Assembly: GCA_937944885.1 (NCBI GenBank)
Contig: CALFBB010000011.1
Coordinates: 38,992 to 102,991, forward strand
DNA: 64,000 nucleotides
Direction: 5' to 3'
Source: an uncultured cyanobacterium
GTDB lineage: Bacteria > Cyanobacteriota > Cyanobacteriia > Thermostichales > Thermostichaceae
This document shows, one piece after another, positions 1 through 8,752 of this stretch; the stretch's first letter is position 1; each line of letters opens with the position of its first letter. The notes under the pieces are model-generated. The model saw only the letters and a list, made by a program, of their open reading frames with translations. It was not told where the DNA came from and searched no databases. A program made the position numbers and the translations under genes.

Positions 1-539
1 TAATAGGTAGGGATACCCCGTTCGTGGGCAGCTCGCAACAGGGCGTACACTGTCGGCCCCCCATAGACCGATTCCCGAAACATCTGCTGTAATCGGCGCA
101 GCTCACCTTCAAAATCAAACGCCTGCCCTTGTGTGATCGCCTCCAGCCAATCCCAGGCTAGATAGACAGCAGCACGGGTGGTGCGGCCATGCAAGGTTTG
201 AACGGCAATGCGCACATACTCTGGAAAAAGGCGGAAGCTCCAACGGTACAGGTGTAAGCCCATTTGCAACCGGTTCACCTCCGCCACCAGATGAGCAAAC
301 AGATGAGCATAGGATAGATAGGTTTCTCCCCGCAGTTGGGGCAAGTGCTGACCTACCTCAGCCAGATAACTCTCAATAGGAAGCGGTTGCGGAGAATAGG
401 TGAGAGTGAAGTCGAAGGTAAAAGCAGCGCTATTCAGGTAAGGATTGGGGCCAAGGTAGTGCTTAAAGTTGAAAATATCGAAAGCATCCAACTCACGCGC
501 ATTGATCCGGGGCGTGCCAGCTGCGGGGTGCAAAACCAT
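1..539 (-). CDS. Cyanophycin synthetase-like Mur-ligase protein, N-terminal part (runs off left edge)
   Basis: Reading leftward from an ATG at 539, preceded by GAGG nine bases upstream, the frame stays open to the window edge (about 179 codons). Near the start it reads INARELDAFDIFNF and LGPNPYLN. Near the edge, LRRLQQMFRES...GGPTVYALLRAAHERGIP resembles the linker just before the ATP-grasp domain of cyanophycin synthetase CphA. The usual CphA opening (ILKLQTLRGPNYW) is absent, so a CphA2-type or other CphA-like ligase fits better than CphA1. CphA enzymes polymerise Asp and Arg into storage granules; CphA2 joins beta-Asp-Arg dipeptides. The catalytic domains lie outside the window, so the activity is inferred from the N-terminal region only. 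Confidence 0.6.
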   Translation of the reverse strand, partial: MVLHPAAGTPRINARELDAFDIFNFKHYLGPNPYLNSAAFTFDFTLTYSPQPLPIESYLAEVGQHLPQLRGETYLSYAHLFAHLVAEVNRLQMGLHLYRWSFRLFPEYVRIAVQTLHGRTTRAAVYLAWDWLEAITQGQAFDFEGELRRLQQMFRESVYGGPTVYALLRAAHERGIPTY

Positions 540-670
540 AATCGACCTCAAGCAACAGAATGAAGACAGCCCGCAGTCAGGATCCCTCCGGGCCGCTTTT
601 ATTATTCCTGATCTTTCCTTTGTTGCTGAAAGCGTGCACCTAAGGACAAGGGATCCCTCTCAGGCAACTT

Positions 671-700
671 GATCGCGTTAGCGGAGCGTAGTTCTTTTGC
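671..700 (+). repeat. Dispersed intergenic element, copy 1
   Basis: A stretch containing TCGCGTTAGCGG, eight variable bases, then TCTTTT. A close copy lies in inverse orientation at 62891-62920 and a looser one at 47181-47210; 49741-49760 keeps the right half (GCGTAGCTCTTTT). All are outside genes. The function is unknown. Confidence 0.5.
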
Positions 701-715
701 AACCAAGCAAAGAGG

Positions 716-916
716 TTAAAAGAGGGCACTCAAAAGCACAAGATCCACAATCAAAAGCGCCCCCGAAAAGGCCAGTAAGCCCCGCACAATCATGCGCTCC
801 CGTTTGGAGCGATGGGAAGCTCCTAGACGCAACCAGCGGGGGAATTTGGGAAAGGAATAGGACATAGCAGCGATGTTGGGTAAGGGTAGTGTCGAGTTAA
901 GGTAGCGCAGGGGCAT
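716..916 (-). CDS. Small basic single-span membrane protein, hypothetical
   Basis: A 66-codon frame, or 49 codons from a second ATG at 865. The N-terminal half is basic (RWLRLGASHRSKRERM). It is followed by one hydrophobic segment (GLLAFSGALLIVDLVLL) that runs almost to the C-terminus, the shape of a small membrane-anchored or photosystem-type subunit. I do not recognise a family. It sits between two divergently oriented larger genes with no competing frame. AAAGA precedes the first ATG, and nothing convincing precedes the second. It could be chance, but the amphipathic then hydrophobic layout is better than random. Confidence 0.4.
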   Translation of the reverse strand: MPLRYLNSTLPLPNIAAMSYSFPKFPRWLRLGASHRSKRERMIVRGLLAFSGALLIVDLVLLSALF

Positions 917-1107
917 TCTTTCGCGCTAGCCTTGCCGAGTGACAAGGTGATCATGCCCTATTCTCTTCCGGTTGCCTTTCCCCACCCTTGGGGGGTGCAA
1001 GCAATCCACCCGGTCTTTTTCCCTCACACTGGGGAGTTTTCCGGAGAGACAGAAGGCCCTATGGGGGACAATTCCCACTACAGTGAGATGAGCTGTTGCG
1101 GGTGTTT

Positions 1108-2319
1108 ATGAGCCCTCCCTTAGTCGAAGCGGAAACTCTTTTGAATCGGTGCTGGGATCACTGGCAAGCGGTCACCGACCGGGCAGATTTGCAGCCGGAA
1201 CAACGGGCCTTGGCTGGGTTGCGTCGGCGACTGGGCTCGCGGCTGTTTTCTATTGCAGCTTTTGGTTTGGTCAATCGAGGTAAATCGGCCCTCCTGAATG
1301 CCTTGACCGGAGCAACCCAGTTGCAAGTGGGGCCTTTGAATGGGGTGACGCGGCAACCGCAATCGATGCTGTGGTCTCCAGACTCAGGGATCCCCTGGCG
1401 GGTGAGGCTGATCGATACCCCTGGTTTGAACGAAGTAGAAGGGGAAGCGCGTGAGCAGCTGGCTTGGGATGTGGCCCGTTCGGCAGATTTGATTTTGTTT
1501 GTGGTTGCTGCTGATTTGACCCAATTGGAGTACCAAGCCCTGCTAGAGTTGCGTACCCTACACAAGCCGATCCTGCTGGTTTTTAACAAGAGCGATCTTT
1601 ATTCTGAGGCAGATTTACAGGCCATTTATGCCCAGATCCGTCGGCTGGGTCTAGGGCTGGAGATTTTGACTGTAGCGGCTTGCCCCAAACCGGTGAAGGT
1701 GCGTACCCACTGGCCAGATGGCCGCATCACCACGGAATGGGAACGTCCCGCACCCCAGCTGGAAGCGTTACGGGGACGAATTTTGCAGATTCTGCAAACC
1801 GAAGCGGGATCCCTGCTGGCTTTGAATGTCCTGAAGCGGCTGGAGCGTATCCAGGCCCAGATCCTGCAAAAACAATGGCAACATCATGCTGATTTTCTAG
1901 AGTGGTGGAGTAAAGCCTGTAGCCTGGCCAAAGGACTGGGAATTGGGTTGGCCCCTCTAGGGTTGGATCTGCTCCTGTCGCCGCTGCTGGATGCTCTGTG
2001 GCTATGGGGCCTCTGTCTGCGGCTGCACCTGCCTTGGGGAGCCTTGAGTGAGGCCCTGGGATCCCGTCAGGAGGGCTTGTGGCGCCCTTTACTGCTAAAC
2101 AGTGCCCTGCTGCTGCTGGCGGAAGGATTGGCATCCTGGCTGTGGAGAGACTGGGGCAGCGGTCTCTTTTCAGGACTGGTGGCAGGGGTCAGTTTGTATC
2201 GGCTTGGATCCCTGGCCCCGCAGGCATTGATTCGGTTGGCAAGAGGAGGGTTTGGTTTGTCAACAAGCCTCAATGCCCTGACTGGGGGAGAAAACCCGAA
2301 AACTCAGCAGGTAGGTTGA
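1108..2319 (+). CDS. Era/YcjF-like GTPase with C-terminal membrane segments
   Basis: A 403-residue P-loop GTPase. The G1 motif GLVNRGKS is at about residues 53-60, a Thr in GVTRQ can serve as G2, DTPGL (G3) starts near 103 and NKSD (G4) near 160, with AACP a plausible G5. After about residue 270 the chain has long hydrophobic stretches (GLGIGLAPLGLDLLLSPLLDALWLWGL and another near 335-360), as in DUF697-type membrane GTPases of cyanobacteria. The family is linked to ribosome or membrane homeostasis, but its exact role is unsettled. A TTG codon at 1096 is in frame; I prefer the ATG at 1108 although its ribosome site (GGGTG) is weak. It stands alone, with tRNA-Phe pointing toward it from downstream. 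Confidence 0.8.
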   Translation: MSPPLVEAETLLNRCWDHWQAVTDRADLQPEQRALAGLRRRLGSRLFSIAAFGLVNRGKSALLNALTGATQLQVGPLNGVTRQPQSMLWSPDSGIPWRVRLIDTPGLNEVEGEAREQLAWDVARSADLILFVVAADLTQLEYQALLELRTLHKPILLVFNKSDLYSEADLQAIYAQIRRLGLGLEILTVAACPKPVKVRTHWPDGRITTEWERPAPQLEALRGRILQILQTEAGSLLALNVLKRLERIQAQILQKQWQHHADFLEWWSKACSLAKGLGIGLAPLGLDLLLSPLLDALWLWGLCLRLHLPWGALSEALGSRQEGLWRPLLLNSALLLLAEGLASWLWRDWGSGLFSGLVAGVSLYRLGSLAPQALIRLARGGFGLSTSLNALTGGENPKTQQVG

Positions 2320-2393
2320 TTTGCCCATGGGCCTAGGCTGAAAAGACCACACAAAGCCCCAAACCACCTGCAGGAGTAACCTTGCTTCGCCGA

Positions 2394-2466
<73 letters not shown>

Positions 2467-2478
2467 CTAGGACCTCCT

Positions 2479-2508
2479 ATCTTACGATCTTGAAAAGACC
2501 TTTTGCAA
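2479..2508 (-). promoter_or_regulatory. Likely promoter of the tRNA-Phe gene
   Basis: On the minus strand TTGCAA (2503-2508) and TAAGAT (2479-2484) are separated by 18 bases. The second box ends 12 bases before the first base of the tRNA. Spacing and position suit a sigma-70-type promoter; the boxes are only moderate matches. Confidence 0.4.
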
Positions 2509-2604
2509 CTGGTGGCTGCCTCGATTTTGTGGAGGCGACGAAAGCTGCGTACCGTAGCAGACAGGAACCCTCTACAGCAGGCTCACCAAGGGTGTTGGGG
2601 GTTG

Positions 2605-3291
2605 TTACCCAATGAGCTTCTCTAGCATGTCCATTTGGGGAATGCAGAGGATATCTCGATTGCGATCCCGCTGGATCAGAGCTTCCTGTTCTAGCTTGGA
2701 GAGCACACGGGTTACCGTTTCCCGCGCCAACCCACTCAAGCTGCTTAACTCGCGGTGGGGCAAGTTGGGGATCTCCACACCCGCCCGACTGACTCGACCC
2801 CGCGATTCAGCCAAAAACAACAATATATCCGCAACACGGGCAGTGCTGTTGGCCTCTCGCAGTTGCAGACGACGATTGATCTGGCGCAAACGCCGAGACA
2901 GCAACTGAGCCAAGCGAATCCCCACCTGGGGATCCGAACCCAAAAAACCCAAAAAATGCTGAGCTGACCAACAACTGACTTTGGTAGCCGTTAAGGCTAT
3001 GACATCGGTAGAACGGGGCACCTCATCCAAGGCGGCCATCTCACCAAAGATTTCCCCCGGGCCGAGAATCGTCAGGGTAATCTCGCGCCCTTCCAAATCG
3101 TGGGTGCGTATCTTCACCCAACCCTCCAGGATAAAGTAGACAGCATTACCCCAGTCGTTTTGCAGCAGGATAACTTGATTCACCGGATGAGAGCGCAATG
3201 ACATCTGCTGGGCTATCGGCTCGAGCACCTCAGGAGGAAATCCCTCAAACAGGAGCATCAGCCGCAGATCGTCAGAGGTGACATCACTCAC
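2605..3291 (-). CDS. Crp/Fnr-family transcription regulator
   Basis: 228 residues: a cyclic-nucleotide-binding beta-barrel at about 12-125, then a winged helix-turn-helix at 165-215 (HRELSSLSGLARETVTRVLSKL). The barrel keeps the GE...RS arrangement of a cAMP pocket (IFGEMAALDEVPRS, residues 81-94), so effector binding is possible, although many cyanobacterial members have none. It lacks the NtcA signature, so I do not call it NtcA. Translation starts at GTG, supported by AGGAG eight bases upstream. It is followed by the tRNA-Phe promoter region and preceded by the kinase gene on the same strand at 177 bases. Its regulon cannot be read from this window. Confidence 0.85.
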   Translation of the reverse strand: MSDVTSDDLRLMLLFEGFPPEVLEPIAQQMSLRSHPVNQVILLQNDWGNAVYFILEGWVKIRTHDLEGREITLTILGPGEIFGEMAALDEVPRSTDVIALTATKVSCWSAQHFLGFLGSDPQVGIRLAQLLSRRLRQINRRLQLREANSTARVADILLFLAESRGRVSRAGVEIPNLPHRELSSLSGLARETVTRVLSKLEQEALIQRDRNRDILCIPQMDMLEKLIG

Positions 3292-3467
3292 TTTTGGGTC
3301 TCCTGCCTTGAGTAGCTGCTCATCTCACCACAGGCCGCCTACTGACCGGAAAGCTCCCCCTCAAATCGGCTAGCAGGTAGGGTTAACACCGAAACATCCG
3401 GTTTGGCCTCAATTCCGCACGACCATTCCACATGACTATTTTGACCTTACACTGTTTGAGCGGTAAA

Positions 3468-5078
3468 TTAAAAGGCTGCCAATTGCGTTTGCCAATCTTG
3501 GCCAGTATCCACAGCCGTGACCAAAGACTGTTCCGATTCCGTAAAATCCTGCCATTCAACTTGCTGTTGGGAGAGCATCTCTGCGGTGGCATCGGCAATA
3601 TCCACAGCGTAGAGCGGATCCCCAATTCCCTGAGTTGTTGGGTCCACGCCTCCCTCACGGCTTGGGCGGCCGGCCCGCCGTTGCAACCGTTCTTGTAGGG
3701 TGGCCATGGGAGCCTGACAGTGGAGGATGCGCAGCGGGATCCCCTGGGCTTGGGCCTGGGCTATTGCCATTCCCCGTAGATCTTGGCGGTCAAACTTAGC
3801 ATCCAGAATGACGGTATAACCTTCCAAGGCCAGCTCCGTTCCCAGTTGGACTAGGCGCTGATAAGTTTTGGCGGTCATCTCCGGGGTGTAAATCTCCTGT
3901 CCCCCTCGTTCCCGCAAGCGGATCCCGGCCAAGTGCTTACGCACGGCATCGGAGCGAATGTGGATGGCATTGAGTTGACGAGCCAGGTAACGGGCCACCG
4001 TACTTTTGCCCGCACCGGAAAGCCCTGACATGAGAATTATCTGTCCCTGTTTGGGACGGGTGTAGCGCCAGGCAAGGCGGTAGTACTGGGCTGCTGTTTG
4101 GCAGGCTTCCACCTTGACCTCTTCCGTGGCCGTCGGATCATCCAGCAAAAAGGAAGTGACCTTGGCGCGCACATAGGCCTGGCGGTTGAGGTAAATGGGC
4201 AACACCTTTAAGCCTTCCCAATCGCCCGTTTCTTCTAGGTAAGTGTTGAGGTAGGCATTCCCCAAATCAGGACGATGGCGAGCATCCAGATCCATGACGG
4301 TGTAGGAAACATCGTACATGACATCGACAAAGCGGAAGGACTCGTTGAACTCAATGCAATCGAAAAGCAGGAGTTTCCCTTCCCAAAAACAAATGTTGCC
4401 TAGGTGCAGATCGCCGTGGCACTCTCGAATCCGGTTTTGATCCAGCCGTTGTTGAAACAGATCCCGCCGCTGGGCAAAAAATCGATCCGTATAGGCTTGG
4501 GTTTCTTGATATTGCTGGGCTGTTTGTGGTCCACCGATGTAGCGCCGGGTTTGTTGATAGTTTTCATCAAAGGCCTCCCGCACCCGTTCCGGCTGACCAA
4601 AACTGCGAATGTAATCGTTGGTCTTGGTTTGGGCATGGAAAGCCGCCACCACTCGCCCCAGTTCTTCCATGAGGGCGGCTGTCAATTCTCCTCGGGCCAA
4701 TAGATTGCTCAGCAGGTTTTCCTGAGGGAATTGCCGCATTTTTAGGGTATATTCCACACAGTCTCCGGATTCTGGTGAGCCATTGAGTTGAAACCGACCG
4801 TTGGATTGGGTAATGGGCAGAACCTCCAGATAAATGCCGGGGGCACCGCGTTGATTCATGCGCAGTTCCTCCTGACAAAAGTGGCGTCGCTGCTCTAGGC
4901 TGGTGAAATCGAGAAACCCAAAGTTGAGGGGCTTCTTTACCTTGTAGGCGTAGTCCCCTGTGAGCAAAATGTAGGAAATGTGGGTTTGAATTAGCTGAAT
5001 CGGAGCCTGCACCGCATGAGGGTAAAAGGCGGGATCCAACATGGCTTGGATCAACTGGGGCAAGCGGGTATCGGTCAT
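3468..5078 (-). CDS. Bifunctional aminoglycoside-phosphotransferase-like / P-loop kinase protein
   Basis: 536 residues with two kinase-like halves. The N-terminal half carries the APH-fold catalytic motif HGDLHLGN (221-228) and a metal-binding DCIEFNE segment (240-246). The C-terminal half begins with a Walker A, GLSGAGKST (352-360), in an AAA_33/zeta-type kinase domain with a downstream D-A-K-F-D motif. This is the common bacterial 'AAA family ATPase / APH' fusion, whose substrates are unknown; resistance to aminoglycosides should not be assumed. The frame is open another 51 codons upstream, but that part overlaps the preceding gene and reads as noise, so the ATG at 5078 (MTDTRLPQ) is chosen. 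It is last in a tight three-gene minus-strand run. Confidence 0.85.
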   Translation of the reverse strand: MTDTRLPQLIQAMLDPAFYPHAVQAPIQLIQTHISYILLTGDYAYKVKKPLNFGFLDFTSLEQRRHFCQEELRMNQRGAPGIYLEVLPITQSNGRFQLNGSPESGDCVEYTLKMRQFPQENLLSNLLARGELTAALMEELGRVVAAFHAQTKTNDYIRSFGQPERVREAFDENYQQTRRYIGGPQTAQQYQETQAYTDRFFAQRRDLFQQRLDQNRIRECHGDLHLGNICFWEGKLLLFDCIEFNESFRFVDVMYDVSYTVMDLDARHRPDLGNAYLNTYLEETGDWEGLKVLPIYLNRQAYVRAKVTSFLLDDPTATEEVKVEACQTAAQYYRLAWRYTRPKQGQIILMSGLSGAGKSTVARYLARQLNAIHIRSDAVRKHLAGIRLRERGGQEIYTPEMTAKTYQRLVQLGTELALEGYTVILDAKFDRQDLRGMAIAQAQAQGIPLRILHCQAPMATLQERLQRRAGRPSREGGVDPTTQGIGDPLYAVDIADATAEMLSQQQVEWQDFTESEQSLVTAVDTGQDWQTQLAAF

Positions 5079-5125
5079 GAAGATACACAGAAATAGAAGA
5101 ACATCAACAACAGGAGCAGCCGCCT

Positions 5126-5698
5126 TCAGTTGGCAAAGGGCAGCGCGGCCTCTTGAGGAGAAAGACGGATGATGCTGATCCCTTGCTTGATTAGGGTATC
5201 TTGAGCTGCACCGGAGAGGGCGTAGGGCCAAACCAGATACTTGGTGTTGATGTAGTCACGCCCCCGCTTAGCGAGGCTAACCTGTTCGGAGAGCATCCGC
5301 ACCTCTGGCCCGCGACCGATGATGGCTTCGGTCCGGCGAATGCGCTGCATCAGTTGGCTAAACAGCTCTTGGGGTTGCTGCACAAACACCACAATCGCCA
5401 GATCGCAGGGGTTGTAGTAGTTGCCGATGCCGCAAAGAAGCAGAGCCTCACTGGATAGAACGATGGTTTCCTCCTCCCCCATGGTTACCACTGGATAGAG
5501 GAAGGTACGTACATCCTCTGGCTGCCAGTGATTAAAGGAGTGGCTATCCACTTCCCCTCGCACCCAAGAGGACACGGCAGGGAAGACTGCTTCACTCAAG
5601 AGCCGGTAGGCTTCTTGTGGTCGCCCCAGCCAACAGAGAGCATTTTCGTAAAAGCTCTCATTCTCCAGAAGATGAGGGGTGAGGGGAGCAGCAACCAT
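5126..5698 (-). CDS. Conserved hypothetical protein, middle gene of a three-gene operon
   Basis: 190 residues from the ATG at 5698 (MVAAPLTPHLLENESFYENALCWLG). A longer open frame to 6034 is out of register with the preceding gene and rich in Pro/Ser/Cys noise, so I reject that extension. The protein is soluble, with no signal peptide. Recognisable blocks are WQPEDVRTFLYPVVTMGEEE and a mid-chain hydrophobic strand, DLAIVVFVQQP. I recognise no family. It lies 23 bases after the secreted protein gene and 47 before the kinase gene, so co-transcription is likely. Confidence 0.7.
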   Translation of the reverse strand: MVAAPLTPHLLENESFYENALCWLGRPQEAYRLLSEAVFPAVSSWVRGEVDSHSFNHWQPEDVRTFLYPVVTMGEEETIVLSSEALLLCGIGNYYNPCDLAIVVFVQQPQELFSQLMQRIRRTEAIIGRGPEVRMLSEQVSLAKRGRDYINTKYLVWPYALSGAAQDTLIKQGISIIRLSPQEAALPFAN

Positions 5699-5721
5699 GA
5701 AGCCAGAGGTTCTCAGGGTGG

Positions 5722-6213
5722 TTAGGGGGTGGTTCGGGTTGGTACACCAGAGTTTTTCAGATCGGGCAATCCCACATCCCCCTGATTCAAGGGTAAGTCC
5801 TGATCGGGGCAGTGGTAAGGAGCATAGGCTAGGATGGCAGCTCCTGTAAACCGGGCAATCCCTTGCATTTGCCCCAAGGAAAGGTTGGGGGTAGCAGCAA
5901 GAGTTTCTAGGGTTTGAGAGATCCAGTCTTGGTGGGATGTGCCTCGGCGACGGGCAGCACAGTAGCGTTCTCCAATCTGGGCTCCCTGAGTGTAGAGGGT
6001 TTCGTTGAGGGTCGCTCCCTGTTGACGACCCCAAAAGTGGAGGGCAAGGCGGTAGTGCTGGTGGGCTTGTTCTGCAGTCAGGGTTTGCTGAGGGGATCCC
6101 GTACTGGCCCAGCTTGGGAGAGGGGCACAGGTTAATAGACTCAAGGCCATCACCGCCGCACCGATGGAACTGATGCCCAAGCGTGGGAACAACTTGCCGA
6201 CTTGCTTTGTCAT
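5722..6213 (-). CDS. Secreted hypothetical protein
   Basis: 163 residues from the ATG at 6213; an in-frame GTG at 6231 is the alternative. A signal peptide is clear: a basic start (TKQVGKLFPR), a hydrophobic core (GAAVMALSLLTCAPL) and a probable cleavage at SWA-S. The mature part is helical and has two cysteines (YCAARRR and PYHCPDQD) that could form a disulfide. No family is recognised. It is first in the minus-strand operon that ends with the APH/P-loop kinase and faces the divergent TIGR03943 gene across about 100 bases. Confidence 0.65.
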   Translation of the reverse strand: MTKQVGKLFPRLGISSIGAAVMALSLLTCAPLPSWASTGSPQQTLTAEQAHQHYRLALHFWGRQQGATLNETLYTQGAQIGERYCAARRRGTSHQDWISQTLETLAATPNLSLGQMQGIARFTGAAILAYAPYHCPDQDLPLNQGDVGLPDLKNSGVPTRTTP

Positions 6214-6315
6214 TGCTTTAATAAGCCTCACAACAGCCCCACCCTAAACACAGCCATTTGCTGCTGGGGGATTCGTTAAACTTAGGTTCAGAGTTGTGTG
6301 AAGAAGCTGTAACCC

Positions 6316-7224
6316 ATGCCCGAAAACAGTTCTGGCTCTGAAAATGCCAGCGATAGGGTTTTGAACGGGGGTTCGGAGCAAAAATCCTACCTGCGCTCCG
6401 CCCACCCCATGCGTGCCCTTCTGGCAGGGGTTCGCAGCAGCAACAACTTGCCGCAACATGACCAGGCTTCGGTGAACCCAGTTTTATCGCGGCTCAGAAG
6501 GCTGGTGCTGTGGGGAAATACAGCCCATTGGGAGGCGGCGGGGCTGATCCTGCTGGGGAGCCTGTTGGTGGTTTACCGCTGGCGGGGCACTCTGCTGATG
6601 CTGATCAACCCCAGTTATGTGAACGTGGCCCTGTTGGCGGGGCTATGCTTACTGGGCCTGGGGATTGCTCGTTGGCAGGGATCCCAAGCTGCTATGTCCG
6701 AAGCTCATACCTCTTTGCTGGGGCCTAGGTTGGGGGCAGGGTTACTGGTTGTAACGGCTATTTTGGGATTTTGGGTGCAGCCGCGCCCTCTGTCTGGCCA
6801 GACGGCCCTCAATCGGGGGGTATCTCCCTATCTGGGGGTATCCCGCAGCCAACCCCAAGCCTTTCGTCCTCAGATTGATCCCCGTCAGCGGACCCTGTTG
6901 GATTGGGTGCGCACCCTGGATGTGTATCCGGATCCCTACAACTATGTGGATCAGCCGGTACGGGTGCAGGGGTTTGTCATACCTGAAGAGCGGCCTAACC
7001 ATTTTGTGATTGCTCGCTTTTTGGTCAGTTGTTGTGCGGCCGATGCCTACCCTGTGGGTCTGCCGGTGCAGTGGCCGGGGGCAGAAGATCTCGCCGCCGA
7101 CAGCTGGTTGCGCCTAGAAGGAAGAATGGCGGTAGAGCAACGGAATGGCACCTCACAGCTGGTGATTGTGGCAGAGCAGATTGAGCCGCTGCCCATGCCG
7201 ACGAATCCCTATGCAGACGAATGA
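6316..7224 (+). CDS. TIGR03943 (DUF1980/YcgQ-like) membrane protein
   Basis: 302 residues. A polar N-terminal stretch precedes three hydrophobic segments (about 75-92, 95-118 and 138-158), followed by an extracytoplasmic domain. That domain holds the family hallmark VRVQGFVIP...FVIARFLVSCCAADAYPVGL, including the paired cysteines. Such proteins are usually encoded beside a YraQ-type permease (DUF318), and no such neighbour is present. The function is unknown. The stop overlaps the next start (ATGA), so it is translationally coupled to the propeller protein. Confidence 0.8.
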   Translation: MPENSSGSENASDRVLNGGSEQKSYLRSAHPMRALLAGVRSSNNLPQHDQASVNPVLSRLRRLVLWGNTAHWEAAGLILLGSLLVVYRWRGTLLMLINPSYVNVALLAGLCLLGLGIARWQGSQAAMSEAHTSLLGPRLGAGLLVVTAILGFWVQPRPLSGQTALNRGVSPYLGVSRSQPQAFRPQIDPRQRTLLDWVRTLDVYPDPYNYVDQPVRVQGFVIPEERPNHFVIARFLVSCCAADAYPVGLPVQWPGAEDLAADSWLRLEGRMAVEQRNGTSQLVIVAEQIEPLPMPTNPYADE

Positions 7225-8681
7225 GAAGCCCTATGAACCGTATCCCTGCTTTAGGTCCCATTTGGCTGGCCCGCTGGTTTCCTCAACCGCTGGATCGCTG
7301 GGTCGCAGGGATCAGCCTTTGCAGCTTTGCAGTTGGGATCCTCTTGGTTTTGCTGGGTAATCATGCAGCCCCTTACGTGCAGGATTTTAATTGGCAACAG
7401 CAACGGGTGGGAGCCCAAGATTTGCAAATGGTGCTCACCTTTAACCGCCCGATGGATCCCGACAGTATTGAGGCCCATCTGGAGGTACAGCCACCCTTGC
7501 CGGGGCGGATGCGTAAGTTAGGACGCCGCTTCTTTTGGACTTTGAGCTCACCCGCTCCTTATGGTCAAACCTATCGGGTACAGTTGCAAGGAGCTGTGGA
7601 TGAGCGGGGCCAGGTGATGGTTCGCCCCTTTGAGGGAGAATTTCGTACCCCGGACCGGCAGCTGCTGGGGATTGCCACCGAGCCGGCACAGGCGGGGCGA
7701 CTGTTTTTATACAACCTAGAGACCCAATCCACCACGCTGCTCACTCCGGCAGGGATGAAGGTGACGCAGATGCAGCCTAGTGCCGATGGCCGCTATGTTT
7801 ACTATTTTGCCACGGCAACTACCCTGCAACAGCAGGATCTCTATCGCCTTAACCTGGAGGAGCAGTCTATACAGTTGCTGCTGGATCATCAGGGCTACCA
7901 AAATTTGCGCTTTCAAGTTTCCCCTACGGGAGAACTGGTGGTTGTTGAACGGATGCCCCTGCAGCGGGATCCCTTGGGCTTAGTGGAACCGCAACTGTGG
8001 GTACAAAAAACTCACCGGGATCCTTTTCAGCTCTTGCGACTGGATACAGCCGTGGGGGGAGATTTTTTTATCAGCCCAGATGAGAGAAGCCTGCTCATTT
8101 CTCAAGGGCAAGGGGTAGGGATTGTGCCTTTGCACCCGCGGGCGGCAGCAGAAAGTTTCCTGGCTCAGTTTGGTCAAACCTTAGCAATTCGACCGGATGG
8201 ACGCTTTGGGGCCCTGCTGCGCTTTAACCCCGACTATACCTGCAGCCTCTGGATTGTCAGTAACACTGGCAATAGCCAAGAGATCTTGGTGGTGGAAGGC
8301 TCGATTGGGGTAGGTGCTTTTTCCCCCGCGGCGCCCGTGTTTTATAGCTTGGTGAATAAGATTGACCCGGAAACCTACACGGAGTTCCCCCAGCTTTTGG
8401 CCATGAACTGGGAGGAGGACCGTCAGATAGAAGTGGTTCGGGCAGAGTACCCGACGGGATTGGATTTCAGCCTAGCCCCGGATGGGCGTACCCTGGCCTA
8501 TACCTTGCTGCAGCCGTTTCAGGAGGGAGTATCGGATCCCTCTGCTCCCCTCAGCCGGAGCGGTCAGGCCATTGCCAGCTCGGAAGTATGGCTGTTGGAT
8601 GTTGAGGAGGATGGGCAACCGATTTTCAGCAGCCGTCGTCGCCTGCTGCTGGGGAGTAGCACCCTGGCTTGGATCCCGTAA
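7221..8681 (+). CDS. Membrane-anchored protein with Ig-like (SbsA/Big_5) domain and TolB-like propeller
   Basis: 486 residues. One transmembrane anchor near the N-terminus (AGISLCSFAVGILLVLLG) is followed by an Ig-like domain (LQMVLTFNRPMDPDSIEAHLEVQPP, about 58-135) typical of bacterial surface 'Big_5' modules. The rest looks like a beta-propeller of WD40/TolB type, with repeated VTQMQPSADGRYVYYF, FISPDERSLLIS and FSLAPDGRTLAYT segments. It probably faces the periplasm; the ligand is unknown. It overlaps the previous gene by four bases and precedes the DUF4330 gene by 71. Confidence 0.75.
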   Translation: MRSPMNRIPALGPIWLARWFPQPLDRWVAGISLCSFAVGILLVLLGNHAAPYVQDFNWQQQRVGAQDLQMVLTFNRPMDPDSIEAHLEVQPPLPGRMRKLGRRFFWTLSSPAPYGQTYRVQLQGAVDERGQVMVRPFEGEFRTPDRQLLGIATEPAQAGRLFLYNLETQSTTLLTPAGMKVTQMQPSADGRYVYYFATATTLQQQDLYRLNLEEQSIQLLLDHQGYQNLRFQVSPTGELVVVERMPLQRDPLGLVEPQLWVQKTHRDPFQLLRLDTAVGGDFFISPDERSLLISQGQGVGIVPLHPRAAAESFLAQFGQTLAIRPDGRFGALLRFNPDYTCSLWIVSNTGNSQEILVVEGSIGVGAFSPAAPVFYSLVNKIDPETYTEFPQLLAMNWEEDRQIEVVRAEYPTGLDFSLAPDGRTLAYTLLQPFQEGVSDPSAPLSRSGQAIASSEVWLLDVEEDGQPIFSSRRRLLLGSSTLAWIP

Positions 8682-8752
8682 AAGATGGATTTGCTTGGGG
8701 AGAGGAGCAAACCTGCCTAGAATCAAAACAGTGTGTTGAAGGGGAGGTCAAG

